Source: Desulfovibrio sp. An276 (GTDB lineage Bacteria; Desulfobacterota; Desulfovibrionia; Desulfovibrionales; Desulfovibrionaceae). From it: a stretch of 42,910 nucleotides of DNA. The translations under genes and the position numbers were made by a program. The stretch lies in contig NZ_NFJC01000026.1 of NCBI RefSeq assembly GCF_002159665.1, forward strand, positions 1 through 42,910, given 5' to 3'. This document shows positions 35,115 to 42,910 of this stretch, in pieces. Under the pieces are notes generated by a model. That model did no database searches and was not told where the DNA came from. It was given only the letters and a program-made list of their open reading frames with translations. The first letter of the stretch is position 1. The number at the start of each line of letters is the position of its first letter.

Positions 35115-35422
35115 CGAAGGGCTTGAGGCTTGCGATAATTGAAGCCGCAAAAAATGCTCATGATACCGCTTGCCTGAATCAGCTTTGCCAGACGGAATGA
35201 CAAGTGTGAGGCAGGATTTTTTTGCCGGATTGCTCTATTGACCCATCATTTGTTTCTTTATAAAATTCTCCACTTCACGAAATTCGATTCGGATGTTGTC
35301 GTTCGAAAGCCGATGCTTTCGGGATAACGTTCAAAAACAAGACTTCGAGCAGTCTGCCTGTCTCCTGCAAACAATTTTTTCTATGTTATTGCAGGAAGTT
35401 GGCAGCCGGAGGAAGATGTTTC
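35115..35422. other. Promoter region of the dsr operon
   Basis: 308 bp between the VKOR-like gene and the dsr operon. It holds a good sigma-70 candidate at 35238-35266 and a 7-bp leader hairpin at 35304-35321, and ends in a strong GGAGGA site at 35408-35413. A T-run near 35218-35224 may end the VKOR-like transcript, but its stem is weak. Confidence 0.5.
35238..35266 (+). promoter_or_regulatory. Candidate promoter of the dsr operon
   Basis: TTGACC (35238-35243) and TAAAAT (35261-35266) each match the sigma-70 boxes in five of six positions with a 17-bp spacer. The predicted transcript has a leader of about 150 nt containing a hairpin (arms 35304-35310 and 35315-35321, loop CGAT). Confidence 0.6.
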
Positions 35423-35956
35423 ATGCAGTCCACGGAATATTTTTTCAGTGTGAGGGATGTGGTTCTTGAAGAATGGATCAATGCCATTTTTGATACATAT
35501 CCCTTTCAGACGACAGGTTTCTTGCGGACAAACGATGATCCTTTTACCAATCCTGTCGCTGACATGACGCGTGAGGCCGCAAACACGGTTTATGAGGCCG
35601 TTTCCGGATGGGACAAGAAACCAGCAGACGTACGGGCAGCCATTGATCGTTTCGTCCACATGCGCGCTGTGCAGACATTTCTTCCGAGCCAGGCCATGCT
35701 TGTCTTCTACCTTCTCAAGCCACTGATGCGAAAGCATATTATGCCTGCCATGTCCAAAGCCGGCAAAATGAAGGAGTACCTTGAAGCAGAATCCCGTTTG
35801 GACACAATTGTTCTTCTGGGTTTTGACTTGTATACAAAATCTCGGGAAGTTGTTGCTCAAAACAGAATCAACGAGATTAAAAACCAACACGCCCAGCTGG
35901 TGCGCTGGGCGCAGCGAGTGGGAGGAGCCCCTCTTCCTGAAGAAGGGCAAAGCTAA
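35423..35956 (+). CDS. RsbRD N-terminal-domain-like protein preceding dsrM
   Basis: A 177-residue, largely helical protein that I match by general pattern to the RsbRD N-terminal domain group found ahead of dsrM in Desulfovibrio-type genomes. No enzymatic motif, signal peptide or membrane helix is visible. ATG 35423 is set by GGAGGA 9 nt upstream. It ends 24 nt before dsrM and so should be co-transcribed with dsrMKJOP. A sensory or scaffold role for the complex is possible but unproven; the domain call is moderate. Confidence 0.65.
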   Translation: MQSTEYFFSVRDVVLEEWINAIFDTYPFQTTGFLRTNDDPFTNPVADMTREAANTVYEAVSGWDKKPADVRAAIDRFVHMRAVQTFLPSQAMLVFYLLKPLMRKHIMPAMSKAGKMKEYLEAESRLDTIVLLGFDLYTKSREVVAQNRINEIKNQHAQLVRWAQRVGGAPLPEEGQS

Positions 35957-35980
35957 CACTATCGTACAGAGAGGTAGGGA

Positions 35981-37015
35981 ATGTTAAACTCTTTACTGGT
36001 TGTGGCTATTGTCACAATCATCGCCTGGCTCGGTTCAGCAGTAGGTATGGGAGCGTTCTTTGGAATCGTTCTCCCCTATGTGGCAATCGTGGTCTTCCTG
36101 GCTGGCGTGGTATGGAGGATGGTCTGGTGGGCCAAATCCCCTGTGCCCTTTGCCATCCCCACGACTGGTGGTCAGGAAAAGTCCCTGGACTTCATCAAAC
36201 AGGCCAAATTCGACTGCCCCGACACCACTTTTGGTGTCGTCAAGCGCATGTTCCTGGAAGTCTTTCTTTTCCGCTCCCTGTTCCGCAACGTGAATGCGGA
36301 AATCAAGCAGGACGATCCCGTCAACGGCGGTCCCAGAATCATCTACTACTCCTCGAAATGGCTCTGGGTTTTCGCTCTTCTGTTCCATTACTGTTTCTTC
36401 ATTGTCTTTTTCCGTCATTTCCGCTTCTTCGTTGACCCCGTTCCCGGTTGCGTCAGCTTTGTGGAAATGATCGACGGCTTCCTGCAGATTGGCGCACCGC
36501 GCTTCTTCCTGACCGGCGGCCTGCTCCTTGTTGCCATTCTCTTCCTTATTGGCCGCAGACTGGTAAACCCCAAGGTGCGTTACATCTCCCTCTCGCAGGA
36601 CTATTTCCCGCTGTTCCTGCTGCTCGGCATCGTGTGCACAGGTATCCTGATGCGCTACTTCCTGAAGACCGACATCACCCAGGTGAAGGCTTTCGTCATG
36701 GGACTGGTGAGCTTCCAGCCCATATCTGCCGAGGGGATAGATCCCATCTTCTTCGTGCACGTCTGTCTGGTGAGCGTGCTGCTCATCTACTTCCCCTTCT
36801 CCAAATTGACTCACATGGCGGGCATCTTCTTCAGTCCCACCCGCAACCTGCCGTGTAACACGCGGCGTGTTCGCCACGTCAATCCTTGGAATCCGCCCAA
36901 GGACTTCCTGACATATCCCGAATACGAGGATCTTTACCGCGAAGCTATGGCCGGTGCAGGTCTTCCTCTGGATAAGCCGCTGGAAGACGAAGCAAAACAA
37001 AAGTCTGGCGATTAA
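35981..37015 (+). CDS. dsrM: DsrM, cytochrome b subunit of the DsrMKJOP membrane complex
   Basis: A 344-residue integral membrane subunit with about six hydrophobic segments, of the NarI-like heme b family. It passes electrons from menaquinol toward the catalytic DsrK subunit at the cytoplasmic face. The histidines in LFHYCFF, RHFRFF and HVCLV are candidate heme ligands. The ATG has a GAGG-containing site 8 nt upstream. It is followed by dsrK after 11 nt. The family and its constant position at the head of dsrMKJOP make the call firm. Confidence 0.95.
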   Translation: MLNSLLVVAIVTIIAWLGSAVGMGAFFGIVLPYVAIVVFLAGVVWRMVWWAKSPVPFAIPTTGGQEKSLDFIKQAKFDCPDTTFGVVKRMFLEVFLFRSLFRNVNAEIKQDDPVNGGPRIIYYSSKWLWVFALLFHYCFFIVFFRHFRFFVDPVPGCVSFVEMIDGFLQIGAPRFFLTGGLLLVAILFLIGRRLVNPKVRYISLSQDYFPLFLLLGIVCTGILMRYFLKTDITQVKAFVMGLVSFQPISAEGIDPIFFVHVCLVSVLLIYFPFSKLTHMAGIFFSPTRNLPCNTRRVRHVNPWNPPKDFLTYPEYEDLYREAMAGAGLPLDKPLEDEAKQKSGD

Positions 37016-37026
37016 GGAGTCCTTCT

Positions 37027-38664
37027 ATGGCAAAATTACCTACCCCACAAGAACTGGTCGCCAACAGGCCGGCTTTTCCTGCTGAAGGGTGGCTGGAGAC
37101 CAAACCCAAGTTTGTTCCCGGCAGCTATTGCTACCCTGCTCAAAAGGCGACCATGGAGCTGATGCACATGCCGCATCCTCATGAGTGGGATCCGGCAGCA
37201 GAAGACTGGAATCTGCCTGACAACTGGGAAAAAATTTTGTGTGATGCCTTTGAGGAACGTCTGCAAAAACATCGTTCCCTCAAGGTTTTCATGGATATCT
37301 GCGTGCGTTGCGGCGCCTGTGCGGACAAGTGCCAGTTCTTCCTCGGAACAAACGATCCCAAGAACATGCCTGTGCTGCGTGCCGAGCTTCTTCGCTCTCT
37401 GTATCGTAGGGACTACGGTATGCTCGGCAAGATCCTTGGCAAGAAAATTGGTGCCCGTTCCTGGGATTACCAGACAGTCAAGGAACTGTTCTACTACGCC
37501 TACCAGTGCACCGAATGCCGTCGCTGTTCGCTTTTCTGCCCCTACGGCATCGACACTGCAGAAATCACTGCCATAGTGCGTGAACTCCTCCACGAGGTCG
37601 GCCTTGGACTGCACTGGATCATGGATCCTGTGAAAAACTGCAGCTTCACTGGCAACCACCTTGGCATCAAGCCCCATTCCTACGTGGAAATCGTGGAAAT
37701 GCTGGCCGATGACTGCGAGGACATTGTTGGCGTGCGTCCCAAAACGCCCTTCAACGAGCGTGGACACGAAATCCTCTTCATCTGTCCTTCCGGTGACGTG
37801 TTTGCCGACCCCGGCATTTACACCTTCATGGGCTACCTCATCCTGTTCAATGAACTGGATCTGGACTACACCCTGTCCACCTATGCCTCCGAGGGCGGCA
37901 ACTTCGGTTCCTTCGTGTCCTTCAACATGGCCAAGAAACTGAATGCCAAAATGTACGAGGAAGCTGAGCGTCTTGGCTGCAAGTGGATACTTGGTGGCGA
38001 GTGCGGCCATATGTGGCGTGTTATCAACCAGTACATGGCTACCTACAACGGTCCCACTCCTTCCCATATGACCACTCCCGTGAACCCCTACACCGGTACC
38101 GTGTTCAAAAACGCAGCTGCCACCAAGATGGTTCACATTGCCGAGTTTGAGGCAGACCTTATCCGCCACAACAAGCTCAAGCTTGACCCGAGCCGCAACG
38201 ACGACCTTATCTGCACCTGGCACGACTCGTGCAACCCCGCCCGCGGCATGGGTCTTCTCGACGAGCCCCGATACGTTCTCAAGCATTGTGTGAATAACTT
38301 CTACGAAATGCCCGAGAACACCATTCGCGAGCAAACCTTCTGCTGTGGCGCAGGCTCCGGTCTCAATACCGAAGAAATCATGGAGCTGCGCATGCGTTCC
38401 GGCATGCCTCGCGGCAATGCCCTGCGCTATGTCCAGCAGAAATACGGCGTGAATCGCATGGCCTGCGTGTGTGCCATTGACCGTGCCACTCTGCCTCCGC
38501 TTGCCGACTACTGGGCTCCGGGCGTGACCATCAGTGGTCTGACGGAACTTCTGGCCAACGCTCTTGTCTGCAAGGGCGAGCACAAACGTACCGTCAACCT
38601 CCGCCAGGAGGACCTCCCCCATGTCAATGATGACGACGGGGATGAAGGAAACGAGGGGGAATAG
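37027..38664 (+). CDS. dsrK: DsrK, HdrD-like iron-sulfur catalytic subunit
   Basis: A 545-residue cytoplasmic-facing iron-sulfur protein related to heterodisulfide reductase subunit HdrD. It is proposed to reduce the DsrC trisulfide formed in sulfite reduction. Two [4Fe-4S] sites are seen: Cys92/95/98/102 and Cys161/164/167/171. A CCG-domain pair near the C-terminus includes GGECGHMW and FCCGAGSG, which bind the special active-site cluster. An AAGGAG site lies just upstream. It is flanked directly by dsrM and dsrJ (3-nt gap), in the standard operon order. Confidence 0.95.
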   Translation: MAKLPTPQELVANRPAFPAEGWLETKPKFVPGSYCYPAQKATMELMHMPHPHEWDPAAEDWNLPDNWEKILCDAFEERLQKHRSLKVFMDICVRCGACADKCQFFLGTNDPKNMPVLRAELLRSLYRRDYGMLGKILGKKIGARSWDYQTVKELFYYAYQCTECRRCSLFCPYGIDTAEITAIVRELLHEVGLGLHWIMDPVKNCSFTGNHLGIKPHSYVEIVEMLADDCEDIVGVRPKTPFNERGHEILFICPSGDVFADPGIYTFMGYLILFNELDLDYTLSTYASEGGNFGSFVSFNMAKKLNAKMYEEAERLGCKWILGGECGHMWRVINQYMATYNGPTPSHMTTPVNPYTGTVFKNAAATKMVHIAEFEADLIRHNKLKLDPSRNDDLICTWHDSCNPARGMGLLDEPRYVLKHCVNNFYEMPENTIREQTFCCGAGSGLNTEEIMELRMRSGMPRGNALRYVQQKYGVNRMACVCAIDRATLPPLADYWAPGVTISGLTELLANALVCKGEHKRTVNLRQEDLPHVNDDDGDEGNEGE

Positions 38665-38667
38665 CAG

Positions 38668-39045
38668 ATGTACAACTCTAAAGCTGTCATAGCAGGCATC
38701 ATCGCCTTTCTTGTGATCTGTACTTCCCCTTTCTGGGCCGGCATTGGTTCCGGGGATTACAAGAAGCCTGAAGTTGTTCTGCCCAAGAAGCCCGAGTGCG
38801 TTGAAAGCGCCGAGTTCATGCGTGCGGAACACATGCAGCTGCTCAATGAGTGGCGCGACCAGGCTTTGCGCGAGGATAACAGGGTCTACATTTCTTCCAC
38901 TGGCAAGAAGTGGGAAATCAGCCTGCAAAATACGTGCATGAAGTGCCACAACGATTACGAACAGTTCTGTGACAAGTGCCACGTGACCAACAACGTCGAT
39001 CCCTACTGCTGGACCTGCCACATCCTTCCCAAGGGGGGCAAATAG
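38668..39045 (+). CDS. dsrJ: DsrJ, periplasmic triheme cytochrome c
   Basis: A 125-residue cytochrome with an N-terminal membrane anchor (residues 5-24) and three heme-c motifs: CMKCH at 90-94, CDKCH at 101-105 and CWTCH at 114-118. Cys44 in K-P-E-C is well placed to be the unusual cysteine ligand of one heme described for DsrJ of Allochromatium vinosum. It works in the periplasm with DsrO and DsrP. Starts 3 nt after dsrK and ends 3 nt before dsrO. Confidence 0.95.
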   Translation: MYNSKAVIAGIIAFLVICTSPFWAGIGSGDYKKPEVVLPKKPECVESAEFMRAEHMQLLNEWRDQALREDNRVYISSTGKKWEISLQNTCMKCHNDYEQFCDKCHVTNNVDPYCWTCHILPKGGK

Positions 39046-39048
39046 TCT

Positions 39049-39846
39049 ATGAACAAGAACAGAAGATCTTTTCTCAAGGTGGCTGGTCTGTCGGTATTTG
39101 CCCTGACAAGTGGGGTTGCTGGACTGGGCTCTGCCCAGGCAGCCGTCTCTCCGGGCAAGTATGAGCATGCTGGCCAGGGCCTCAAAGCCAAACGCTGGGC
39201 CATGGTCATAGACCTCAGGGCCTTCAATACGCCGGATGACTTCAAGGCTGTCATCAAGGCTTGCCACGCGACGCACAACGTACCCGACATCCGCAGCAAG
39301 GCTGATGGCCACGAGGATCAGGAGATCAAGTGGCTCTGGACAGATTCCTACACACACGCATTTCCGGATGAGCTCAACGAGCATCTTGCCGAACGCGTGA
39401 AGAATCGCCCGGTCCTGCTCCTGTGCAACCACTGCACCAACCCGCCCTGTGTGCGTGTCTGCCCCACCCAGGCTACCTACCAGCTGCCCAATGGTATTGT
39501 TACCATGGACTACCATCGCTGCATTGGTTGCCGTTTCTGCATGGCTGGCTGTCCTTACGGCGCCCGCTCCTTCAACTTCATCGATCCTCGCGGCTATATG
39601 AGCGACCCGGTGAGCAACCCCGAGTACCCCACCCGCATGATTGGTGTTGTGGAAAAGTGCACTTTCTGCGTGGAACGTCTGGCCAAGGGGCTCATGCCTG
39701 CCTGCGTTGAAGCGTCCAATGGCAAGATTCTTTTTGGCGATCTTGATGATCCCAATTCCTCGGTGCGCAAGGCACTTGCCGAAAACTACACCATCCGCCG
39801 CAAGCCTTCGCTGGGCACGCAGCCTGGTGTCTACTACATTGTCTAG
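39049..39846 (+). CDS. dsrO: DsrO, periplasmic Tat-exported iron-sulfur subunit
   Basis: A 265-residue ferredoxin-like protein of the NrfC/DmsB group. A twin-arginine signal (N-R-R-S-F-L-K) precedes a hydrophobic stretch and a cleavage region near S-A-Q-A-A. Several [4Fe-4S] sites are visible: CNHCTNPPCVRVC, CIGCRFCMAGC and CTFCVERL with a distal Cys. It passes electrons between DsrJ and the membrane subunit DsrP, which starts 11 nt downstream. Confidence 0.95.
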   Translation: MNKNRRSFLKVAGLSVFALTSGVAGLGSAQAAVSPGKYEHAGQGLKAKRWAMVIDLRAFNTPDDFKAVIKACHATHNVPDIRSKADGHEDQEIKWLWTDSYTHAFPDELNEHLAERVKNRPVLLLCNHCTNPPCVRVCPTQATYQLPNGIVTMDYHRCIGCRFCMAGCPYGARSFNFIDPRGYMSDPVSNPEYPTRMIGVVEKCTFCVERLAKGLMPACVEASNGKILFGDLDDPNSSVRKALAENYTIRRKPSLGTQPGVYYIV

Positions 39847-39857
39847 GGAGTCCTGCC

Positions 39858-41036
39858 ATGGTTGAAAAAGTACTCGAAGGCTCGAAGCGCTATTATATGT
39901 GGCTGCTCTTCCTGGTCGCTGTCATAGCGGTTTGCGGCATTGTCTATCTCTTCCAGCTCTTTGATGGTCTGGGCGTTACCGGTATGAGCCGCGACGTGTC
40001 TTGGGGCTTGTACATCTCCCAGTTTACCTATCTGGTCGGTGTTGCTGCCTCGGCCGTGATGCTTGTGCTTCCCGCCTACTTCCATCACTACAAAAAGTTC
40101 AAGATCATGATCATCTTCGGAGAATTCATGGCAATCTCCGCTGTGGTCATGTGCTGCCTCTTTATTGTTGTTGACCTTGGTCAGCCTCAGCGCATGGCAA
40201 ACGTCATGCTGCATCCCACGCCCAACTCCGTCATGTTCTACGACATGATCGTGTTGATTGGCTACCTGACCCTGAACTGCATCATTGGTTGGGTGACCCT
40301 TGAAGCCGAGCGGCATGAAACCACTCCTCCCAAGTGGGTGCTCTATCTTGCCTACCTCTCCATCATCTGGGCTTTCTCCATCCATACAGTGACGGCCTTC
40401 CTGTACGCAGGCATTCCCGGTCGTCACTACTGGCTGACCGCCATCATGGCAGCCCGCTTCCTTTCCTCCGCATTCTGCTCTGGTCCTGCAATCCTGCTGC
40501 TGCTCATGCTGCTTCTGCGCAGGCTCACGGGCTTCAATCCCGGCAAGGAAGCCATTCACACCCTGGCAACCATCATCACCTATGCGATGTGCCTGAACGT
40601 CTTCTTCTACCTGCTTGAAGTCTTCACGGCCTTCTACAGTGGCATCCCCGGTCACTATGATCCCCTGGTCTTCCTGTTCAGCGGCCATCATGGCGTGACC
40701 TCCTGGGTGACTCCCTGCATGTGGCTTGCCGTTCTGTGTACCATTGGCTGCCTCGCCATCCTCATTCCTCCGAAGACCCGTTCCGGCAAGTACATGCCCT
40801 ATGCACTTGGGATGCTGGTGCTGGCTTCCTGGATCGACAAGGGCCTTGGTCTCCTCATCGGCGGCTTTACCCCCAACATGTTCGAATCCGTGACAATCTA
40901 CACGCCAACTGTGCGTGAGATTGCCGTAGCCATTGGCGTGTATGCTGTTGGCGCACTTGTCCTTTCCCTCTTGTGGAAGATTGCCTTGAGCATCAAGTTC
41001 GAGACAGGCCACAACGACGGCGATCTGATCAAGTAG
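39858..41036 (+). CDS. dsrP: DsrP, NrfD-like integral membrane quinone-reactive subunit
   Basis: A 392-residue membrane protein of the NrfD/PsrC family with about ten helices and no cofactor motif. It is thought to exchange electrons between the quinone pool and the periplasmic DsrO/DsrJ pair. The SWGLYISQFTYLVGVAAS segment and the mid-protein GIPGRHYWLTAIMAARF motif are typical. The gene has an AGGGAG site 6 nt before the ATG, is last in the operon and is followed by a clear terminator at 41063-41098. Confidence 0.94.
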   Translation: MVEKVLEGSKRYYMWLLFLVAVIAVCGIVYLFQLFDGLGVTGMSRDVSWGLYISQFTYLVGVAASAVMLVLPAYFHHYKKFKIMIIFGEFMAISAVVMCCLFIVVDLGQPQRMANVMLHPTPNSVMFYDMIVLIGYLTLNCIIGWVTLEAERHETTPPKWVLYLAYLSIIWAFSIHTVTAFLYAGIPGRHYWLTAIMAARFLSSAFCSGPAILLLLMLLLRRLTGFNPGKEAIHTLATIITYAMCLNVFFYLLEVFTAFYSGIPGHYDPLVFLFSGHHGVTSWVTPCMWLAVLCTIGCLAILIPPKTRSGKYMPYALGMLVLASWIDKGLGLLIGGFTPNMFESVTIYTPTVREIAVAIGVYAVGALVLSLLWKIALSIKFETGHNDGDLIK

Positions 41037-41062
41037 AGATTCAAAGTACGCTGTTTTTCGAG

Positions 41063-41098
41063 AGGGACCCCGGGATGTTCTCCTGAGGTCCCTTTTTT
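41063..41098 (+). terminator. Intrinsic terminator of the dsr operon
   Basis: Arms AGGGACC (41063-41069) and GGTCCCT (41087-41093) with further pairing inside are followed by six T (41093-41098). It lies 26 nt past the dsrP stop. Confidence 0.88.
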
Positions 41099-41193
41099 AT
41101 GGCGTAGGCAGTGAAAGAAATGGGCGCTTGCCTTCGCTAAGGATCACCCGCCATACTTGCGCAATGCACGAATTTTTCAGGTTTTTCGCTTCC

Positions 41194-41222
41194 TTGCCTT
41201 TTTCAGTGGCACAAGGCATAAT
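41194..41222 (+). promoter_or_regulatory. Candidate promoter of the HD-domain gene
   Basis: TTGCCT (41194-41199), a 17-bp spacer and CATAAT (41217-41222) lie 38 nt before the start codon of the HD protein. The -10 is good (five of six), the -35 modest. Confidence 0.45.
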
Positions 41223-41260
41223 CACTTGCATATAAAGCCCTTGATGTAAGGAGATTGCCC

Positions 41261-42604
41261 ATGCGTGAAGCTTTGAAAGAAGCAGCCGTGCTTTGCAAAA
41301 CCCTGTTCCGCAACGGATACGACGCCCATGTCGTAAACGCGCCCCTGCAGGAACACCTTCTTGCCAATGCCGACAAACTGGCAGTGGATTTGGCCTGTGA
41401 GGCGAGCTATCCGGTGCTTGCCAAGATTTTCCCTGATGTCAAGGAAGGCAACGACGAGAGCAGGGTAACCGCTACCCTCGAACAGGAAGGCGTTCTCTTC
41501 CGTTTTTATCCTCTTTCTGTGGAGAACAGCGCTCATCCCGAGCTGAGTCTGCTTCGCCTGACACCGACCATGGCAGAGCTGATGCCGGCTGATGAACGTC
41601 ACAAATTGTGTCTCACTGGCTTTGGAGGGCCTCAGGCAAACGAGGAGAAGGATATTTACGAGGGCTTTGAACCCCTGGCCTCCGGTGAAATCAAACTAGC
41701 TGGCTTGCCTGATGACACACTGCGTCACAACTATCTATTGGCTGTCAAAGCACTGCGTTTTGCGGCCAACTTTGATTATCCTATAGAAGAAAATACCCGT
41801 CTTGCCATTGTGCGTGCCTCTTCACGCGTGCTGGACTACGTCCCTGCCAAGGAGATTATGGCCGAGTGGCGACTGGTCTCTGCGGAATCCATGCACCTTT
41901 TTGTGCGGCATCTTTTCGACGTACATCTTTTGCAGGGGCTCATCCCAGAACTTGCTGCACTTTCTCTTCTGCGGCATCGGCGCAACAAGAAGTCTGCCGA
42001 AACCGAGGATCTTCTGACGCACACCATCGAATGTGTCCGCTGCTATCCGCTCAACAAGCTGCATTATGACTGGATTGGCACCATGGCCATGCTGTTCCAT
42101 GATGTGGGCAAGCTTTTCACTGCAGAATATGTTGATGGTGACTGGACATTCTATCAGCATCACAGGGTCGGCGCCCAGGTGACCCGCAAGATTTTGCGCA
42201 GGCTGCACTTCTCTGCAGAAGACATTGATGTCATTTGCCATCTCGTACGCAATCACATGCGCTTCTACTCCATGATGACGGACAGGGGTATACGGCGTTT
42301 CATGGCACTGGATCAGTATCCTCGTCTTATCCAGATGGCTAGGGCTGATATTCAGGCAAGGGATGACGTGTATACATCCTTCAACCACAACATGAAGTAT
42401 CTTGAGCGCGCAAATACTCCCGAACAGATGCTTGAACCTTTGCTCAATGGCAACGAAATCATGCAGGAAACACAGCTCAATCCCGGACCGCAGGTTGGCT
42501 ACATTCGTGAAGCCCTGCTGCAGGCCCAGATTGCGGGCGATGTCAAGGATGTAGAATCCGCAAAGGCTTTTGTGCGCCAGTACGCCAAGACATTGGGCGA
42601 GTAG
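41261..42604 (+). CDS. HD-domain protein related to class II tRNA nucleotidyltransferase, degenerate catalytic head
   Basis: A 447-residue protein. The middle (~143-220; LAGLPDDTLRHNYLLAVKALRFAA) is the neck region of CCA-adding/poly(A) polymerase enzymes, and the C-terminal half is an HD domain: His255, FHDVGK with His280/Asp281, and His300. The expected head motifs (G-G-x-V-R-D and D-x-D) are absent: VNAPLQEHLL and DKLAVDLA stand in their place. It is unlikely to add CCA, and may act as a phosphohydrolase or RNA-binding protein. ATG 41261 has AAGGAG 7 nt upstream. Monocistronic. Confidence 0.75.
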   Translation: MREALKEAAVLCKTLFRNGYDAHVVNAPLQEHLLANADKLAVDLACEASYPVLAKIFPDVKEGNDESRVTATLEQEGVLFRFYPLSVENSAHPELSLLRLTPTMAELMPADERHKLCLTGFGGPQANEEKDIYEGFEPLASGEIKLAGLPDDTLRHNYLLAVKALRFAANFDYPIEENTRLAIVRASSRVLDYVPAKEIMAEWRLVSAESMHLFVRHLFDVHLLQGLIPELAALSLLRHRRNKKSAETEDLLTHTIECVRCYPLNKLHYDWIGTMAMLFHDVGKLFTAEYVDGDWTFYQHHRVGAQVTRKILRRLHFSAEDIDVICHLVRNHMRFYSMMTDRGIRRFMALDQYPRLIQMARADIQARDDVYTSFNHNMKYLERANTPEQMLEPLLNGNEIMQETQLNPGPQVGYIREALLQAQIAGDVKDVESAKAFVRQYAKTLGE

Positions 42605-42743
42605 ACATATTGCGAAAGGAAGCCCTTGGTCGCTTGACTAGGGGCAGAAATCAAAAGCGGGAAAGAATATTCTTTCCCGCTTTTGATTTGGTGCGCCCGG
42701 CATGGCGCAGTACTAGTATATCGTTCGACAAATTCGTTTAGCA
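42605..42743. other. Intergenic region with a 42-nt palindrome and probable insertion boundary
   Basis: This space holds the palindromic terminator at 42648-42689 and, at 42713-42716, a CTAG tetranucleotide, the preferred target of IS630-type elements. The edge of the insertion element probably lies at this CTAG; a terminal inverted repeat cannot be confirmed because only one end is in the window. Confidence 0.4.
42648..42689. terminator. Perfect 42-nt palindrome acting as bidirectional terminator
   Basis: Bases 42648-42668 and 42669-42689 are exact reverse complements, with no loop bases between them. The inner core (GCGGGAAAGAAT) is GC-rich at its base and flanked by AAAA/TTTT, so each strand has stem plus T-run. 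It lies between the HD gene and the oppositely oriented transposase. Confidence 0.8.
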
Positions 42744-42910
42744 CTAAACTGCCTTCTCACTCTTGGGCAGGAAGGCATTTTCAATGTCCTCAAGCTTCCA
42801 TTTCCAACGAAAAATGACTCGTTCACTGTTTATCTCCTTTAACCAGTCTTCGATTCGATTAATCAAATCTTGTTTGGAATTGACTCGTAAATGCCTCAGC
42901 ATTTGACGTG
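42714..42910 (-). mobile_element. IS630-type insertion sequence, end only
   Basis: The right edge of the window enters an insertion element, seen from its transposase gene (42744-42910). The inner boundary is placed near the CTAG at 42713-42716 by inference. The rest lies outside the window. Confidence 0.5.
42744..42910 (-). CDS. IS630-family transposase, C-terminal fragment (cut by window edge)
   Basis: An open frame with no start in the window ends at TAG (complement of 42744-42746). Its last 55 residues include RQMLRHLRVNSKQDLINRIE and later ERVIFRWKWKLEDIE, which match the pattern I know from the end of IS630-type DDE transposases. The catalytic DDE residues lie upstream, outside the window, so integrity cannot be judged. 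Confidence 0.65.
   Translation of the reverse strand, partial: RQMLRHLRVNSKQDLINRIEDWLKEINSERVIFRWKWKLEDIENAFLPKSEKAV

Noticed and set aside
37036..39516. An 826-codon open frame antisense to dsrK, dsrJ and dsrO
   Set aside because: It mirrors the strong codon bias of the dsr genes, lacks any domain, and the sense genes are certain. Similar antisense frames lie over dsrM (36035-37000) and dsrP (39843-41012).
1..42910. tRNA, rRNA or CRISPR arrays
   Set aside because: No cloverleaf-like gene with a T-loop signature, no rRNA stretch and no regularly spaced repeats were seen by eye; a tRNAscan or repeat search was not possible.

Overview
The window looks like a chromosomal segment of a sulfate-reducing bacterium of the Desulfovibrionaceae (Desulfovibrio-like), moderately GC-rich by eye. 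The basis is sat (dissimilatory ATP sulfurylase), a complete dsrMKJOP operon preceded by an RsbRD-N-like gene, and a DsrE-family protein, alongside tamA/tamB, an AccA-AccD fusion and bipA. The genus assignment is an inference from gene content only.

Layout. 1-1722: a gene-free left edge, then htpX and a small lipoprotein gene on the minus strand. 1929-15832: an accessory biosynthesis and export island built as two divergent operons around an AT-rich control region (about 7850-8130). The leftward operon encodes an alpha-oxoamine synthase (AOS), a NodB/WbmS-type deacetylase, a GT4 glycosyltransferase and an AsnB-type amidotransferase, with gaps of 11-13 nt or an overlap. The rightward operon encodes a KS-less polyketide-synthase-like protein (acyltransferase, ACP-like, dehydratase-fold), a TolC-type outer-membrane lipoprotein, a periplasmic HlyD-like adaptor and a Wzx/MATE-like flippase. 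15944-23204: rlmN, tamB and tamA on the minus strand. 23555-25853: a DsrE-like gene converging on typA/bipA. 26220-31253: biotin carboxylase, fused AccA-AccD carboxyltransferase, an unusual tandem biotinyl-domain protein, and ssb. 31552-32823: sat, with a plausible Rex-type operator in its promoter. 33006-35114: a radical SAM gene behind a structured leader, and a VKOR-thioredoxin fusion. 35423-41036: the RsbRD-N-like gene and dsrMKJOP. 41261-42604: an HD protein related to tRNA nucleotidyltransferases with a degenerate catalytic head. 42744 to the right edge: the C-terminus of an IS630-type transposase.

How the genes fit together. Sat activates sulfate to APS, and DsrMKJOP links the membrane quinone pool and periplasm to the cytoplasmic disulfide/DsrC step of sulfite reduction. 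The acyl-CoA carboxylase genes make malonyl-CoA-type extender units. The strongest candidate for an undescribed system is the 1.9-15.8 kb island. I infer that the AT loads an acyl group on a built-in or separate ACP, AOS condenses it with an amino acid to an alpha-aminoketone, the deacetylase, glycosyltransferase and amidotransferase tailor it or a linked glycan, and Wzx, adaptor and outer-membrane factor export it. No ketosynthase and no ABC, RND or MFS pump is present in the island. Several long perfect hairpins lie between convergent genes and probably act as bidirectional terminators.
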